The notes under the pieces: model-generated
The model's database searches: none
Told to the model about the DNA's origin: nothing
The model's input: the letters and a program-made list of their open reading frames with translations, nothing else
Source of the DNA: Flavobacteriales bacterium
Lineage (GTDB): Bacteria > Bacteroidota > Bacteroidia > CAIKAF01
Assembly (NCBI GenBank): GCA_025451295.1
Contig: JANWKQ010000045.1
Coordinates: 1-40,307, forward strand
Length of the DNA: 40,307 nucleotides
Direction of reading: 5' to 3'
Position numbers and translations under genes: made by a program
Shown: positions 1 through 8,266 of the stretch, piece by piece
Numbering within the stretch: position 1 is the stretch's first letter
Layout of the letters: the number at the start of each line of letters is the position of its first letter

Positions 1-146
1 GGATTTCATTGACCAACACCGGAAATAGTTATGCGCTAACAAAAACAGATTTTACCGGAGCATTTAGTGGTGCAGTGGAAGGAAAGGAGTTAAATGTGGG
101 ATACAGTTATCTCGGAGGCGCCATCACATTTGTAGGAACCAAATAA
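1..146 (+). CDS. C-terminal fragment of an unidentified protein (cut by window edge)
   Basis: An open frame enters from the left edge (first complete codon at base 3) and stops with TAA at 144–146, giving about 47 residues. They are rich in Thr, Gly, Ser and Tyr with alternating hydrophobic residues (for example GYSYLGGAITFVGTK at the end). That fits the last strands of an exported beta-rich protein or lipoprotein. The stop lies only 7 bases from the stop of the convergent nnr gene, so the two genes meet tail to tail. There is not enough sequence to name a family. The reading frame and stop are seen directly; the beta-rich interpretation is inference. Confidence 0.6.
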   Translation, partial: ISLTNTGNSYALTKTDFTGAFSGAVEGKELNVGYSYLGGAITFVGTK

Positions 147-153
147 AAGTTGA

Positions 154-1665
154 TTACTTTTCGAATACGAGAAAGAAATCACGGATATGTTCAATAATAT
201 CCGAGGCTATCAAAGCAGATTTTGACATAGATTGGGATGCTTTATCACCTGCATAACCATGCAGATAAACACCCAGAATGGAAGCATGTAAGGCGGAATA
301 TCCCTGTGCACATAAAGAAGTAATGATCCCGGTAAGCACATCACCACTACCGGCAGTTGCCATTCCGTTGTTACCCGTACTATTGAGAAAGGCCAGTCCG
401 CCCGGAGTTGTAACGCATGTATTTCGTCCTTTCAATACCACGTAGGCACCGGTTTTTTTTGAAAATTCAAGTTGGGTCCTGAATCTTTCTTCACCACTTG
501 CATGCTTTTTGGTAAGTCGGTCAAATTCTCCAGGATGTGGTGTTAAAATCGTATGACCATTCAAAAAAGAGGTCCAGGTTAAGTTCTCTGAAAGAATGTT
601 TACTCCATCCGCATCAATCACCAAAGGTTGCGCCACATTTTGAATGAGTGATTTTAATACATTGGCTGTTTCTTTATTTTTACCAACACCTGGACCAAAT
701 CCAACAGCATTGTATTGACTTATATCTTTTACGTTTGTCGAAATAAAATTCGGATTTTCATCGGCGATCAGCATCGCTTCTGGTAAATTTGCATGCACAG
801 AAGATACACCCGAAGAAGGAACCTGCAGACTCAATAAGCCACATCCTGTTCTCAAGGCAGCACGAGAAGATAAAATGGAGGCCCCTATTTTACCGATACT
901 GCCTGCTACTATAAGTGCATGCCCGAAAGTACCTTTATGCCCCACGGCCGGACGAACGCTGATCAAATCAAAGATCATCTCATCATCCAGATAGTAATGT
1001 TGGGTTGCTTCTTTCTCTATAAATTTTTTACTCAAACTAATATTCAGTGATTCCCACTTTCCGGTAAACTGGAAATTTTCAGCAAAGAAGAAAGATAATT
1101 TAGGAAACTGAATGGTAAGTGTAAGATTGGCCATGATGGTATTCTTAGCAGTACTTATATGACCACCATCAGCTGATAAGCCCGAGGGAACATCAATCGC
1201 CAGTTTGAAATGAGGCAATATGTTGATCCTGCTCACAAGTTCTGCAGCAAGATCATCCAAAGGACGATTCAAACCGTTTCCAAACAAGGCATCAATAATA
1301 ATTGCATTTGGATCAATTTTGTCAAAACTAACATCCTGTTTATTGCGAATATATATTAGCTCAATTGTTTGATCCAGTCTTTTGAGGTTGGCCTGAAACT
1401 CTTTGGAATACTTTTCGGCTTCAAGCACATATACCTTCACCGATCGTGAATTTTGCTGAAGTAACCGGGCGATCACCAATCCGTCTCCCCCATTATTGCC
1501 TGGTCCTACAAATATCACATATGTTGGTGTTGTTGGAAATATTTCATGAATTCTGTCTGTCAATACATGACCAGCTCTTTCCATGAGGTCCAGTGAAGAG
1601 ATCGGGTCCTCTTCCATGGTAAAGAGGTCCGCCCTTTTTATTTGTTCAGCAGAGAATATTTTCAT
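154..1665 (-). CDS. nnr: Bifunctional NAD(P)HX epimerase / ADP-dependent NAD(P)HX dehydratase
   Basis: This enzyme repairs hydrated NADH and NADPH. The N-terminal half (about residues 1–215) is the YjeF_N/NnrE epimerase fold with GPGNNGGDGLVIARL near residue 54. The C-terminal half (about 225–500) is the ribokinase-like NnrD dehydratase, with HALIVAGSIGKIG, TPHPGEFDRL and the ATP-site motif AGSGDVLTGI near residue 440. At 503 residues it matches the usual fused protein. It is cytoplasmic with no signal peptide. Its start overlaps the end of coaE by 4 bases, so it is the last gene of the minus-strand nusB–coaE run and probably translationally coupled. Both halves keep their motifs, so it should be active. 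Confidence 0.95.
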   Translation of the reverse strand: MKIFSAEQIKRADLFTMEEDPISSLDLMERAGHVLTDRIHEIFPTTPTYVIFVGPGNNGGDGLVIARLLQQNSRSVKVYVLEAEKYSKEFQANLKRLDQTIELIYIRNKQDVSFDKIDPNAIIIDALFGNGLNRPLDDLAAELVSRINILPHFKLAIDVPSGLSADGGHISTAKNTIMANLTLTIQFPKLSFFFAENFQFTGKWESLNISLSKKFIEKEATQHYYLDDEMIFDLISVRPAVGHKGTFGHALIVAGSIGKIGASILSSRAALRTGCGLLSLQVPSSGVSSVHANLPEAMLIADENPNFISTNVKDISQYNAVGFGPGVGKNKETANVLKSLIQNVAQPLVIDADGVNILSENLTWTSFLNGHTILTPHPGEFDRLTKKHASGEERFRTQLEFSKKTGAYVVLKGRNTCVTTPGGLAFLNSTGNNGMATAGSGDVLTGIITSLCAQGYSALHASILGVYLHGYAGDKASQSMSKSALIASDIIEHIRDFFLVFEK

Positions 1666-2243
1666 AGAAGTTGTTGATGAATTTCTAAAACCGGTTCATA
1701 TAGATCCGCTTCACTACGATCATTGACAATCACAAAATCGGCATATTGTATCCGTTCTTCATCCTTCATTTGCGCAAGGATCCGTTTTTCAACTTCCGTT
1801 TTTGAAGTTCCATCTCTTTGCATTACCCTCTCCACCCTTACATTCATCGGGCAACTCACAACAATGATCTTATCACAATCCTTATAGGCTTCCGATTCGA
1901 TTAAGATCGCGGTTTCACGAATACAATAGGAAAATTCATACGTCCCCATCCATTCTGCAAATCTTTTTTTTACCAAAGGGTGGATAAGATTATTCAAAGC
2001 AATTCGCTTTAAGGGATCGGTAAATATCACCGCCGCAATTTTTGATCTCACTACTTTTCCATGAAAATCGGTAATATCGTTTGTCTGCAAAATTTCCATG
2101 GTTTTCCGGATCACTTCCGGATCCTTATATAATTCCTTCGCTTCATTATCAGCATTAAAAACCGGAACACCCAAAGAGGCAAAAACCTTACTTACTGTCG
2201 TTTTACCACTTCCGATTCCTCCTGTGAGACCTATAATTTTCAT
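1662..2243 (-). CDS. coaE: Dephospho-CoA kinase
   Basis: CoaE performs the last step of coenzyme A synthesis, ATP-dependent phosphorylation of the 3'-hydroxyl of dephospho-CoA. The protein opens with the P-loop GLTGGIGSGKTTVSKVF, followed by FNADNEAKELY (the family's D-x-D/A region) and a C-terminal kinase part with VMQRDGTSKTEVEKRI and FVIVNDRS. The 193-residue length is normal. It lies 3 bases after the ybbR-like gene and overlaps nnr by 4 bases, so it belongs to the same transcript. The adjacency of CoaE and YbbR-like genes is common in Bacteroidota. Nothing looks damaged. Confidence 0.96.
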   Translation of the reverse strand: MKIIGLTGGIGSGKTTVSKVFASLGVPVFNADNEAKELYKDPEVIRKTMEILQTNDITDFHGKVVRSKIAAVIFTDPLKRIALNNLIHPLVKKRFAEWMGTYEFSYCIRETAILIESEAYKDCDKIIVVSCPMNVRVERVMQRDGTSKTEVEKRILAQMKDEERIQYADFVIVNDRSEADLYEPVLEIHQQLL

Positions 2244-2246
2244 TTT

Positions 2247-3206
2247 CTATTGTTTTGCTTTCACAATAAAATCAACTGATGCCGGAGCTATATTCACTAC
2301 CTTCACATAATCCGGTTTTTGCGCAATACTTACAAACAATTTCGTCATTTTATTCCTTTTGTCGGGAAATGAAACGGTAAGTACAAACTGGACTGGTGAA
2401 ACAGAATTGAAGACCGATATAGGAACAAGAAGGTTAATGGTAGCCTGATCAGGAATGGTATTGAGTTCATAATTGGGTGGAACATTCGTTGGGATGATTT
2501 TTGTGCTGATCTGTTTTTCTGTGAATTGCTCAACCGGTAACTTTACATTTATCTGCGAAACACTGTAACTAATCCCATTGATGGGATCAAGTTCAATATT
2601 GCCTTCGTAGCTTTTCTTAACTTGCTTCAGGATCAATCTTTTTGTAAATACCGAATCGATAAGTGTTACTTTTTCCTCGGCTCCAGAAATGATGACCGAA
2701 TCCGGCCGAAGTACAAGGTCACCGGATTGATAAAATTCTTTTTGATATTGAAGGTCCGCAGAAAGTTTGACCGGTACCTTTTTTACAAAACGTTTTTCAA
2801 ATCTTACGCTAAAAGTATCCGGGAATAGTCTTCTCACCCGGATATGCGGTCCAAGAGATCTGCTGATATCGTCTGTATAATAGTTAATATTAAAAAGATA
2901 GTTTTTGCCGGCAACTACTCCACCCTGATCAAGTTTTAAGGAAATATCCATTACCTCTTTTTCCGAGGTAAAATGTCGCCACAGCAGGGTAAACCCGGTT
3001 GCCTCAATACTTGCTTCCACGGTTGAAGGCAAAGAATTGGTTGGCACCATATCATACGGCAGACCGCTAAACCGAACCGGAATATGAACGGTGGTTGTCT
3101 GAATTTTATTGAGATCATTCAACAACCAAAGAACCATACTTACGATCAAGCAAATGATCAGTACAAAGATCTTTTTCCGTATATGAAATCTTGTTTGAAC
3201 GGGCAT
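2247..3206 (-). CDS. YbbR-like (CdaR-related) membrane-anchored protein
   Basis: A 319-residue protein with one N-terminal membrane segment (about residues 12–30, IFVLIICLIVSMVLWLLN) followed by an extracytoplasmic part made of repeated YbbR-like beta domains (for example VHIPVRFSGLPYDMVPTN, and later KKVPVKLSADLQY). In Firmicutes YbbR/CdaR regulates the cyclic-di-AMP synthase CdaA; in Bacteroidota its role is not settled, and no dacA is visible here. It sits between yajC and coaE, a conserved Bacteroidota order. A 14-bp inverted repeat lies in the 75-base gap upstream. The family call is solid; the function is open. Confidence 0.85.
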   Translation of the reverse strand: MPVQTRFHIRKKIFVLIICLIVSMVLWLLNDLNKIQTTTVHIPVRFSGLPYDMVPTNSLPSTVEASIEATGFTLLWRHFTSEKEVMDISLKLDQGGVVAGKNYLFNINYYTDDISRSLGPHIRVRRLFPDTFSVRFEKRFVKKVPVKLSADLQYQKEFYQSGDLVLRPDSVIISGAEEKVTLIDSVFTKRLILKQVKKSYEGNIELDPINGISYSVSQINVKLPVEQFTEKQISTKIIPTNVPPNYELNTIPDQATINLLVPISVFNSVSPVQFVLTVSFPDKRNKMTKLFVSIAQKPDYVKVVNIAPASVDFIVKAKQ

Positions 3207-3222
3207 TGAACCAAGTTATTGA

Positions 3223-3263
3223 GTTATTAAGTTATTGGGTTGTTTCCTTAATAACTTAATAAC
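3223..3263. repeat. 14-bp AT-rich inverted repeat between yajC and the ybbR-like gene
   Basis: GTTATTAAGTTATT at 3223–3236 is followed by its exact reverse complement at 3250–3263, with a 13-base spacer. More degenerate GTTATT/GGGTTGTT units flank it on both sides. The hairpin would form in mRNA between yajC and the downstream ybbR-like gene. No clean T-run follows on the minus strand, so it could be an attenuator, an mRNA stability element or simply an expanded simple repeat. Confidence 0.6.
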
Positions 3264-3281
3264 CCAACAACCTAATAACGA

Positions 3282-3659
3282 TTATGCTTTTTTCTCGTCC
3301 AGTTTCTTGGAGTCAACCAACTTGGTGCCATTTTTATTTGCATCGGCAATTGCCATAGTTGTTTCCATTGATACTGCTGATTTTTCAAGTCGTACCTGGG
3401 TTTTATCGTAAAGCTCAACGATAAAGGTGGTTTCTTCCACCTCAATAATTTTACCATGAAGGCCACCGATGGTTACGATCTTATCACCTTTACCAATTTC
3501 TTCCCTGAATTTTTTTTGTTGCTTGGCTTTCCGCATTTGGGGTCTGATCATGAAGAAATAAAAAACTAACATGATCGGGATCAAAAACATAAACTGGGTC
3601 ATACCCCCACCGCCACCTTCCTGGCCTCCGGCCATCAACGAAATGATTAAATTAAACAT
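3282..3659 (-). CDS. yajC: Preprotein translocase subunit YajC
   Basis: YajC is the small accessory membrane subunit of the SecDF–YajC complex. After a short Gly-rich N-terminus it has one membrane helix (FLIPIMLVFYFFMIRPQMRK, about residues 24–43) with the family signature FFMIRPQ. A basic stretch and a cytoplasmic domain follow, with GDKIVTIGGLHGKIIEV near residue 58. Length (125 aa) is typical. The chosen ATG is the only start that places the helix near the N-terminus. It follows the DUF1573 lipoprotein gene by about 20 bases in the same direction. Confidence 0.95.
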   Translation of the reverse strand: MFNLIISLMAGGQEGGGGGMTQFMFLIPIMLVFYFFMIRPQMRKAKQQKKFREEIGKGDKIVTIGGLHGKIIEVEETTFIVELYDKTQVRLEKSAVSMETTMAIADANKNGTKLVDSKKLDEKKA

Positions 3660-3678
3660 ACTTCTTTTTTTATACTAT

Positions 3679-4134
3679 TTATTTTATAATTACATCACCA
3701 ATGATCTGAAGGGTAACCTGATTCGGCTGTGTATTGCAGGTAAGTGTAACCGTCTTGGTTTGATGCCCTTCTTTATTCGTACTATCAAATTTTACATGGA
3801 TCTTGTTCGACTTACCCGGTTTAACCGGATCCTTGGGCCATTCAGGAACTGTACATCCACAACTTCCCTTGGCATCGATGACCACCAGGTCAGTTTTACC
3901 AGTGTTAGTGAATTTAAAATCTGTTTCAACTACCTGCCCCTGAATAATCTCGCCAAAATCGAACTGTGTTTCTTCAAAAGTAATTATCGCAATTTCTCCT
4001 GGCTTTGCATTACCATCAGCCGTTAAAGGGTTATTAACGATATTCGAGTTTACATTCTTCTTTTTATTACTGCCACAAGCAACAAATAATGAAGAAGCAG
4101 CCACCACCATCAGCAAAAAAACTCTTCTATTCAT
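3679..4134 (-). CDS. DUF1573 lipoprotein
   Basis: A predicted lipoprotein of about 151 residues. The start at 4134 (MNRRVFLLMVV) puts a signal peptide directly before the lipobox SLFVACG; an upstream in-frame ATG at 4161 would add nine polar residues before the signal peptide and is less likely. The mature part is a single DUF1573 immunoglobulin-like domain: FDFGEIIQGQVVETDFKFTN, then GSCGCTVPEWP and VKFDSTNKEGHQTKTV. The CGC motif is a hallmark of this family, which is abundant in Bacteroidota but has no settled function. Its position between nusB and yajC is conserved in the phylum. Confidence 0.88.
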   Translation of the reverse strand: MNRRVFLLMVVAASSLFVACGSNKKKNVNSNIVNNPLTADGNAKPGEIAIITFEETQFDFGEIIQGQVVETDFKFTNTGKTDLVVIDAKGSCGCTVPEWPKDPVKPGKSNKIHVKFDSTNKEGHQTKTVTLTCNTQPNQVTLQIIGDVIIK

Positions 4135-4163
4135 ACGATTTATTCTTTTATGGTTATACAATG

Positions 4164-5108
4164 TTAGTTATCTATCAAGCCCCTGCCAGTTTTTACAATT
4201 TTACCTTCCGCCTTCAATTCGGCCACTAATTTATCCAAAATTCCATTAATAAAGACCGAACTCTTAGGCGTGCTGAAGGACTTTGCCAGTTCAATATACT
4301 CATTCAGGCTCACTTTAATAGGCACGTTTTCAAAATTTAACACTTCGCAAATGGCCATTTTCATTAACATAATGTCCATCACCGCAATTCTTTCAAGTTC
4401 CCAGTTTTGTGCCTTGTTCTTGATCCAATCTTCATACTCATCACTATTGGATATCACTCTGCGGAACAATTCCAACGCAAATTCACGATCCTCCTCCCGT
4501 TCTTTATACAATGGCAACAACTGAAATTCCTTGTCTTCCTGAATATTCTTGATCGTTTTTGATACGGCCGGATTTACTACAAATATGTCATCATACCAGT
4601 GAATATTCAATTCTTCATAATAGCCTTCTACAAATTCATTGTCGAAAACATAGGTCTTATAAATGTATTGAAGAAATTCGATGTCATCCTCAATACTTGT
4701 CTGCGGAAGCCTGAAATATTTTTTATACTCTTCAGTGCCACGAAGTCTTCTGAAAATTTTATTCATCTGGTCTTTGTGCTCAGACCATGATATTTTCTTA
4801 TCGTTGAGGAATTTTAGAAGATCGGGACTTTTTGTGATAGCATTTACAGCTCTGTTGCGGGTGAAATTGGTTTCTGCCTGCAGATCATCTTCGGTAGGAA
4901 AATATTTCCCTTTGGCTTCTCCTCTTTCCCGATATGCTTCATTCTGGAGCTCCACCAAAAAGGCCAATTGATAGAGATAAAGATCGTAGATCTTTTCCAT
5001 CGATGATAATAAATTATTCTCCTCTACGCTAAGTTTTTCATCGCCCGACTGGAAGTGGGAATAAATGGCCTGTAGAACTTTTACCCGAATATGACGCCTG
5101 TTGAGCAT
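4164..5108 (-). CDS. nusB: Transcription antitermination factor NusB (long Bacteroidota form)
   Basis: NusB, with NusE/S10, binds boxA RNA in antitermination complexes on rRNA operons. The protein opens with NRRHIRVKVLQAIYSHFQSGD, and the C-terminal NusB fold follows from about residue 215 with NWELERIAVMDIMLMKMAI and INGILDKLVAEL. It has 314 residues because, as is usual in Bacteroidota, a long helical insertion separates the first helix from the core; the E. coli protein has about 139. It heads the housekeeping run that continues into the DUF1573 gene almost without a gap. Confidence 0.93.
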   Translation of the reverse strand: MLNRRHIRVKVLQAIYSHFQSGDEKLSVEENNLLSSMEKIYDLYLYQLAFLVELQNEAYRERGEAKGKYFPTEDDLQAETNFTRNRAVNAITKSPDLLKFLNDKKISWSEHKDQMNKIFRRLRGTEEYKKYFRLPQTSIEDDIEFLQYIYKTYVFDNEFVEGYYEELNIHWYDDIFVVNPAVSKTIKNIQEDKEFQLLPLYKEREEDREFALELFRRVISNSDEYEDWIKNKAQNWELERIAVMDIMLMKMAICEVLNFENVPIKVSLNEYIELAKSFSTPKSSVFINGILDKLVAELKAEGKIVKTGRGLIDN

Positions 5109-5151
5109 TTAAATGAACTTGATTGTAAGAACTGTTTAGTTTGTCTTTTTA

Positions 5152-6252
5152 TTATAAAACCGAATTGATTTTTGCTATCTGATCAATCCTTCTTTGTGCA
5201 TATTGGATAGCAGCCTCTCCATTCGACATATTATTTTCTTTTGCGTACTTAAATATTTCAAGGGTGACACCATAAATGAACTCAGCCTTTTTTAAAGCCG
5301 CCTCCTTGTTATAGCCCATTAACTCTCCGTATACATTGATCAATCCTCCGGAGTTAATAAGAAAGTCAGGTGCATATACGATCCCTTTATCGATTAGTTT
5401 CTGTCCATGTACCTTTTCGTCCTTTAGCTGATTGTTAGCAGCACCTGCCACAATGGTGCATTTCAACCGATCGATATGATCGTCATTCAACGTACCTCCC
5501 AAAGCACAAGGGGCATAAATATCCATCTGGGTATCATAGATCTTTTGCGCATCTACGATCTGCACACCAGGATGTGTTAATTTACATTCCTGCAAATTAT
5601 CTTCAAATATATCTGCAACTAAAACTTTAGCTCCTTCTTTAATAAGATAACCAACCAATTGCCGGCCAACATGTCCACAACCCTGAACAGCTACCGTCTT
5701 TCCCTCCAAATCATCGGAACCGTATACATGTTTGGCTGAAGCCTTCATCCCCATATATACCCCATAAGCTGTAACCGGAGAAGGATCACCTGTTCCACCT
5801 AAATGTTCAGGCAACCCGGTAACATGTTTGGTTTCCATACTAATATACTCAATATCCTTCGTCCCCATTCCCACATCTTCTGCGGTGATATATTTTCCAC
5901 CGAGACTATCCACAAATTTCCCAAACCTTCTTAATAATGCTTCATTTTTTTGTGTTCTCGAATCCCCTATGATAACCGCTTTACCACCACCCAGATTTAA
6001 ACCGGAAATAGCCGCTTTAAACGTCATTCCCCTTGACAATCTTAAGACATCTTCCAGCGCCTCCCCATCATTCGAATAATGCCACATACGGGTACCTCCA
6101 AGGGCTGGACCAAGCACTGTATTATGAATTCCTATAATTGCTTTTAAACCGGTTGCCTCGTCCTGACAAAACACGATCTGTTCATGACCAGTGGCATTCA
6201 TATCCTTCAGCACATTCAACTCCACGCCACTATTCTTTACCACTGTTTCCAT
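5152..6252 (-). CDS. Leucine dehydrogenase (Glu/Leu/Phe/Val dehydrogenase family)
   Basis: NAD-dependent oxidative deamination of branched-chain amino acids to 2-oxo acids. The substrate domain carries GPALGGTRMWHY and LSRGMTFKAAISGLNLGGGK, in which the first Lys region and the GGGK Lys are the conserved catalytic/substrate lysines of the family. AEDVGMGTKDIEYI and GTGDPSPVTAYGVY follow. The Rossmann domain has VAVQGCGHVGRQLVGYL. The 366-residue length fits leucine dehydrogenase rather than the larger glutamate dehydrogenases. It is cytoplasmic. A TATCTTTG box lies about 70 bases upstream; the gene may be co-transcribed with nusB (43-base gap). Exact substrate preference (Leu, Val or Ile) cannot be read from sequence. 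Confidence 0.92.
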   Translation of the reverse strand: METVVKNSGVELNVLKDMNATGHEQIVFCQDEATGLKAIIGIHNTVLGPALGGTRMWHYSNDGEALEDVLRLSRGMTFKAAISGLNLGGGKAVIIGDSRTQKNEALLRRFGKFVDSLGGKYITAEDVGMGTKDIEYISMETKHVTGLPEHLGGTGDPSPVTAYGVYMGMKASAKHVYGSDDLEGKTVAVQGCGHVGRQLVGYLIKEGAKVLVADIFEDNLQECKLTHPGVQIVDAQKIYDTQMDIYAPCALGGTLNDDHIDRLKCTIVAGAANNQLKDEKVHGQKLIDKGIVYAPDFLINSGGLINVYGELMGYNKEAALKKAEFIYGVTLEIFKYAKENNMSNGEAAIQYAQRRIDQIAKINSVL

Positions 6253-6322
6253 ATTTTATGGGATTTTATATAAACGTCTTAGTTTAAAGTGATAGTTTTG
6301 TAAACCCTCTTTCGGGAGGTGG

Positions 6323-6330
6323 CAAAGATA
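6323..6330 (-). promoter_or_regulatory. Candidate -7 promoter box for the leucine dehydrogenase gene
   Basis: On the minus strand the bases read TATCTTTG, a perfect match to the Bacteroidota -7 consensus TAnnTTTG. It lies 71 bases upstream of the dehydrogenase start. A clear TTTG -33 element is not evident at the usual spacing (only TGG), so this rests on the -7 box and position. Confidence 0.5.
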
Positions 6331-6396
6331 AACATATTTGGATATGAAATCCACGTTTTTAAAGGCATTATAAATAATTAAAGATTATTACACCTT

Positions 6397-8202
6397 TTGA
6401 GATCTCTCAGTTCATTAAACCACTATTTCTGGAAATATAAATACCTGTTTTTGGCCGGCTTAGCTTGTATTGCCATTTCCAACTTCTTTGCCATCTATCC
6501 TGCCAGGATCGTACAACAGCTGGTGGATGCCGTGATTGATCAGGTTCGCCTTAATCAGTTATTCTCAGATACTCCCTTTGAAAAAAAGCTTATCCGGAGC
6601 TCGATGCGGCTGGCCAGTTATTTTGCGCTGTTAATGCTGGCCATGGCATTACTTAAAGGCTTTTTTATGTTTCTCATGCGCCAGACGATTATTATCATGT
6701 CACGCCATGTGGAATACGATCTCAAAAATGCTATTTATTCCCACTATCAGAAAATGCATACCGGGTTCTTTAAATCAAACAGCACCGGTGATCTGATGAA
6801 CCGGATAAGTGAAGACGTAGGAAGGGTAAGGATGTATATAGGTCCAGCCATCATGTATACATCAGGTCTCATCATTTTATTTTTATTGGTAGTGCCCATT
6901 ATGGTAAATGCAAGTCCAAAGCTTACGCTGTTTGTACTTATGCCGCTACCAATCATGTCTATCGCTGTATACCTGGTGAACAGTAATATTCTAAAAAAAA
7001 GCGAAAAAGTTCAGCAGCAACTAAGCCGCATCAGCAGCTTTGTACAGGAGGCATTTTCCGGGATCAGGATCTTAAAAGCCTATAACATGCTCCAATATTT
7101 TGGATTGGAATTCGATAAAGAAACCAAAGAATACCAGGATCGAAATCTTGAACTCGTAAAATTCAATGCCATCTTTTTTCCATTGATCATGTTGTTGATC
7201 GGCTTCAGCACATTGCTGGCTATCTATGTTGGTGGACTCGAAGTGGCCAAAGGAAATATTTCACCCGGTGTGATTGCAGAGTTTATCATTTATGTAAATA
7301 TGCTCACCTGGCCCATGGCAACTATTGGATGGGTAACTTCTTTAATGCAGCGTGCTGCTGCATCTCAAATCCGCATTAACGAATTTCTGAATATAAAACC
7401 TGAGATCATCAATAAAAACGCAGCGATATATCCGATCCATGGCAAAATAGAATTTCGTTCGGTCTCCTTCACTTACAAAGAAACAGGAATAGAAGCGATC
7501 AGGGATCTGGGATTCATTGTTGAACCGGGACAAACCATGGCCATCTTGGGTCGGACTGGGTCGGGCAAATCTACGGTAGCTCAATTGCTCAATCGTTTTT
7601 ATGATCCTGATGAGGGTTCAATTCTCATCGATCACAAACCTTTGCCTGAACATAACATGTATTTACTGCGTAAAGAAACCGGTTATGTTTCTCAGGAGGT
7701 TTATCTTTTTTCGGATACTATTTATAATAACATCGCTTTTGGTCTACATGATATGAATTATACCAAAGAAGAAGAGGAAAAACTGGTGATCCAGGCAGCT
7801 AAAGATGCCGATGTATATGACAACATTATGGGATTTACAGAAGGTTTTCAAACAAAGATCGGAGAAAGGGGAGTTACTTTATCGGGAGGACAAAAGCAAA
7901 GAATCACCATTGCAAGAGCCATTATCAAACAACCCAAGATGCTCATTTTTGATGATTGTCTCTCGGCTGTTGACACCGAAACTGAAGAGAAAATTCTACA
8001 GAGTCTGGTTCGCATCATGAAAGGTAAAACCTGTATTCTCATCAGTCATCGCATCAGCACCGTAAAAATGGCGGATAAGATATTGGTGCTGGATCAGGGC
8101 AGTGTTGCAGAAAAAGGTACGCATCATGAATTGCTGAACGCAAAAGGTATTTATTACGACCTCTATCAAAAGCAATTGCTGGAGGAACAAACGAAGGTTT
8201 GA
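6397..8202 (+). CDS. ABC transporter, fused permease–ATPase (MsbA/multidrug exporter type)
   Basis: A 601-residue half-transporter that would work as a homodimer in the inner membrane. The N-terminal ABC_membrane domain (about residues 1–320) has six predicted helices. The ATPase domain follows with Walker A GRTGSGKS (residues 385–392), the signature LSGGQKQR (about 494), Walker B MLIFDDCLSAVD and the switch His in ILISHRIS. The start is TTG: no upstream ATG is available, and the first residues (RSLSSLNHYFWKYKYLF) match a normal exporter N-terminus. The substrate is not predictable; lipid or drug export are the usual options. It is divergent from the leucine dehydrogenase gene. Confidence 0.92.
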   Translation: MRSLSSLNHYFWKYKYLFLAGLACIAISNFFAIYPARIVQQLVDAVIDQVRLNQLFSDTPFEKKLIRSSMRLASYFALLMLAMALLKGFFMFLMRQTIIIMSRHVEYDLKNAIYSHYQKMHTGFFKSNSTGDLMNRISEDVGRVRMYIGPAIMYTSGLIILFLLVVPIMVNASPKLTLFVLMPLPIMSIAVYLVNSNILKKSEKVQQQLSRISSFVQEAFSGIRILKAYNMLQYFGLEFDKETKEYQDRNLELVKFNAIFFPLIMLLIGFSTLLAIYVGGLEVAKGNISPGVIAEFIIYVNMLTWPMATIGWVTSLMQRAAASQIRINEFLNIKPEIINKNAAIYPIHGKIEFRSVSFTYKETGIEAIRDLGFIVEPGQTMAILGRTGSGKSTVAQLLNRFYDPDEGSILIDHKPLPEHNMYLLRKETGYVSQEVYLFSDTIYNNIAFGLHDMNYTKEEEEKLVIQAAKDADVYDNIMGFTEGFQTKIGERGVTLSGGQKQRITIARAIIKQPKMLIFDDCLSAVDTETEEKILQSLVRIMKGKTCILISHRISTVKMADKILVLDQGSVAEKGTHHELLNAKGIYYDLYQKQLLEEQTKV

Positions 8203-8229
8203 TGTTATACATTTAAGTATTTATGATTA

Positions 8230-8243
8230 AACCCCACCGGGTT
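8230..8243 (+). terminator. Weak hairpin after the ABC transporter gene
   Basis: AACCC (8230–8234) pairs with GGGTT (8239–8243) around a 4-base loop and is followed by the T-rich stretch AAATATTTTGTT. It lies 27 bases after the exporter stop codon. The stem is short, so termination is likely only partial. Confidence 0.35.
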
Positions 8244-8266
8244 AAATATTTTGTTACATTTATTTT

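Noticed and set aside
3571-4026. Plus-strand open frame of about 150 codons opposite yajC and the DUF1573 gene
   Set aside because: It is antisense to two well-supported genes, has no recognisable family and shows atypical amino-acid composition.
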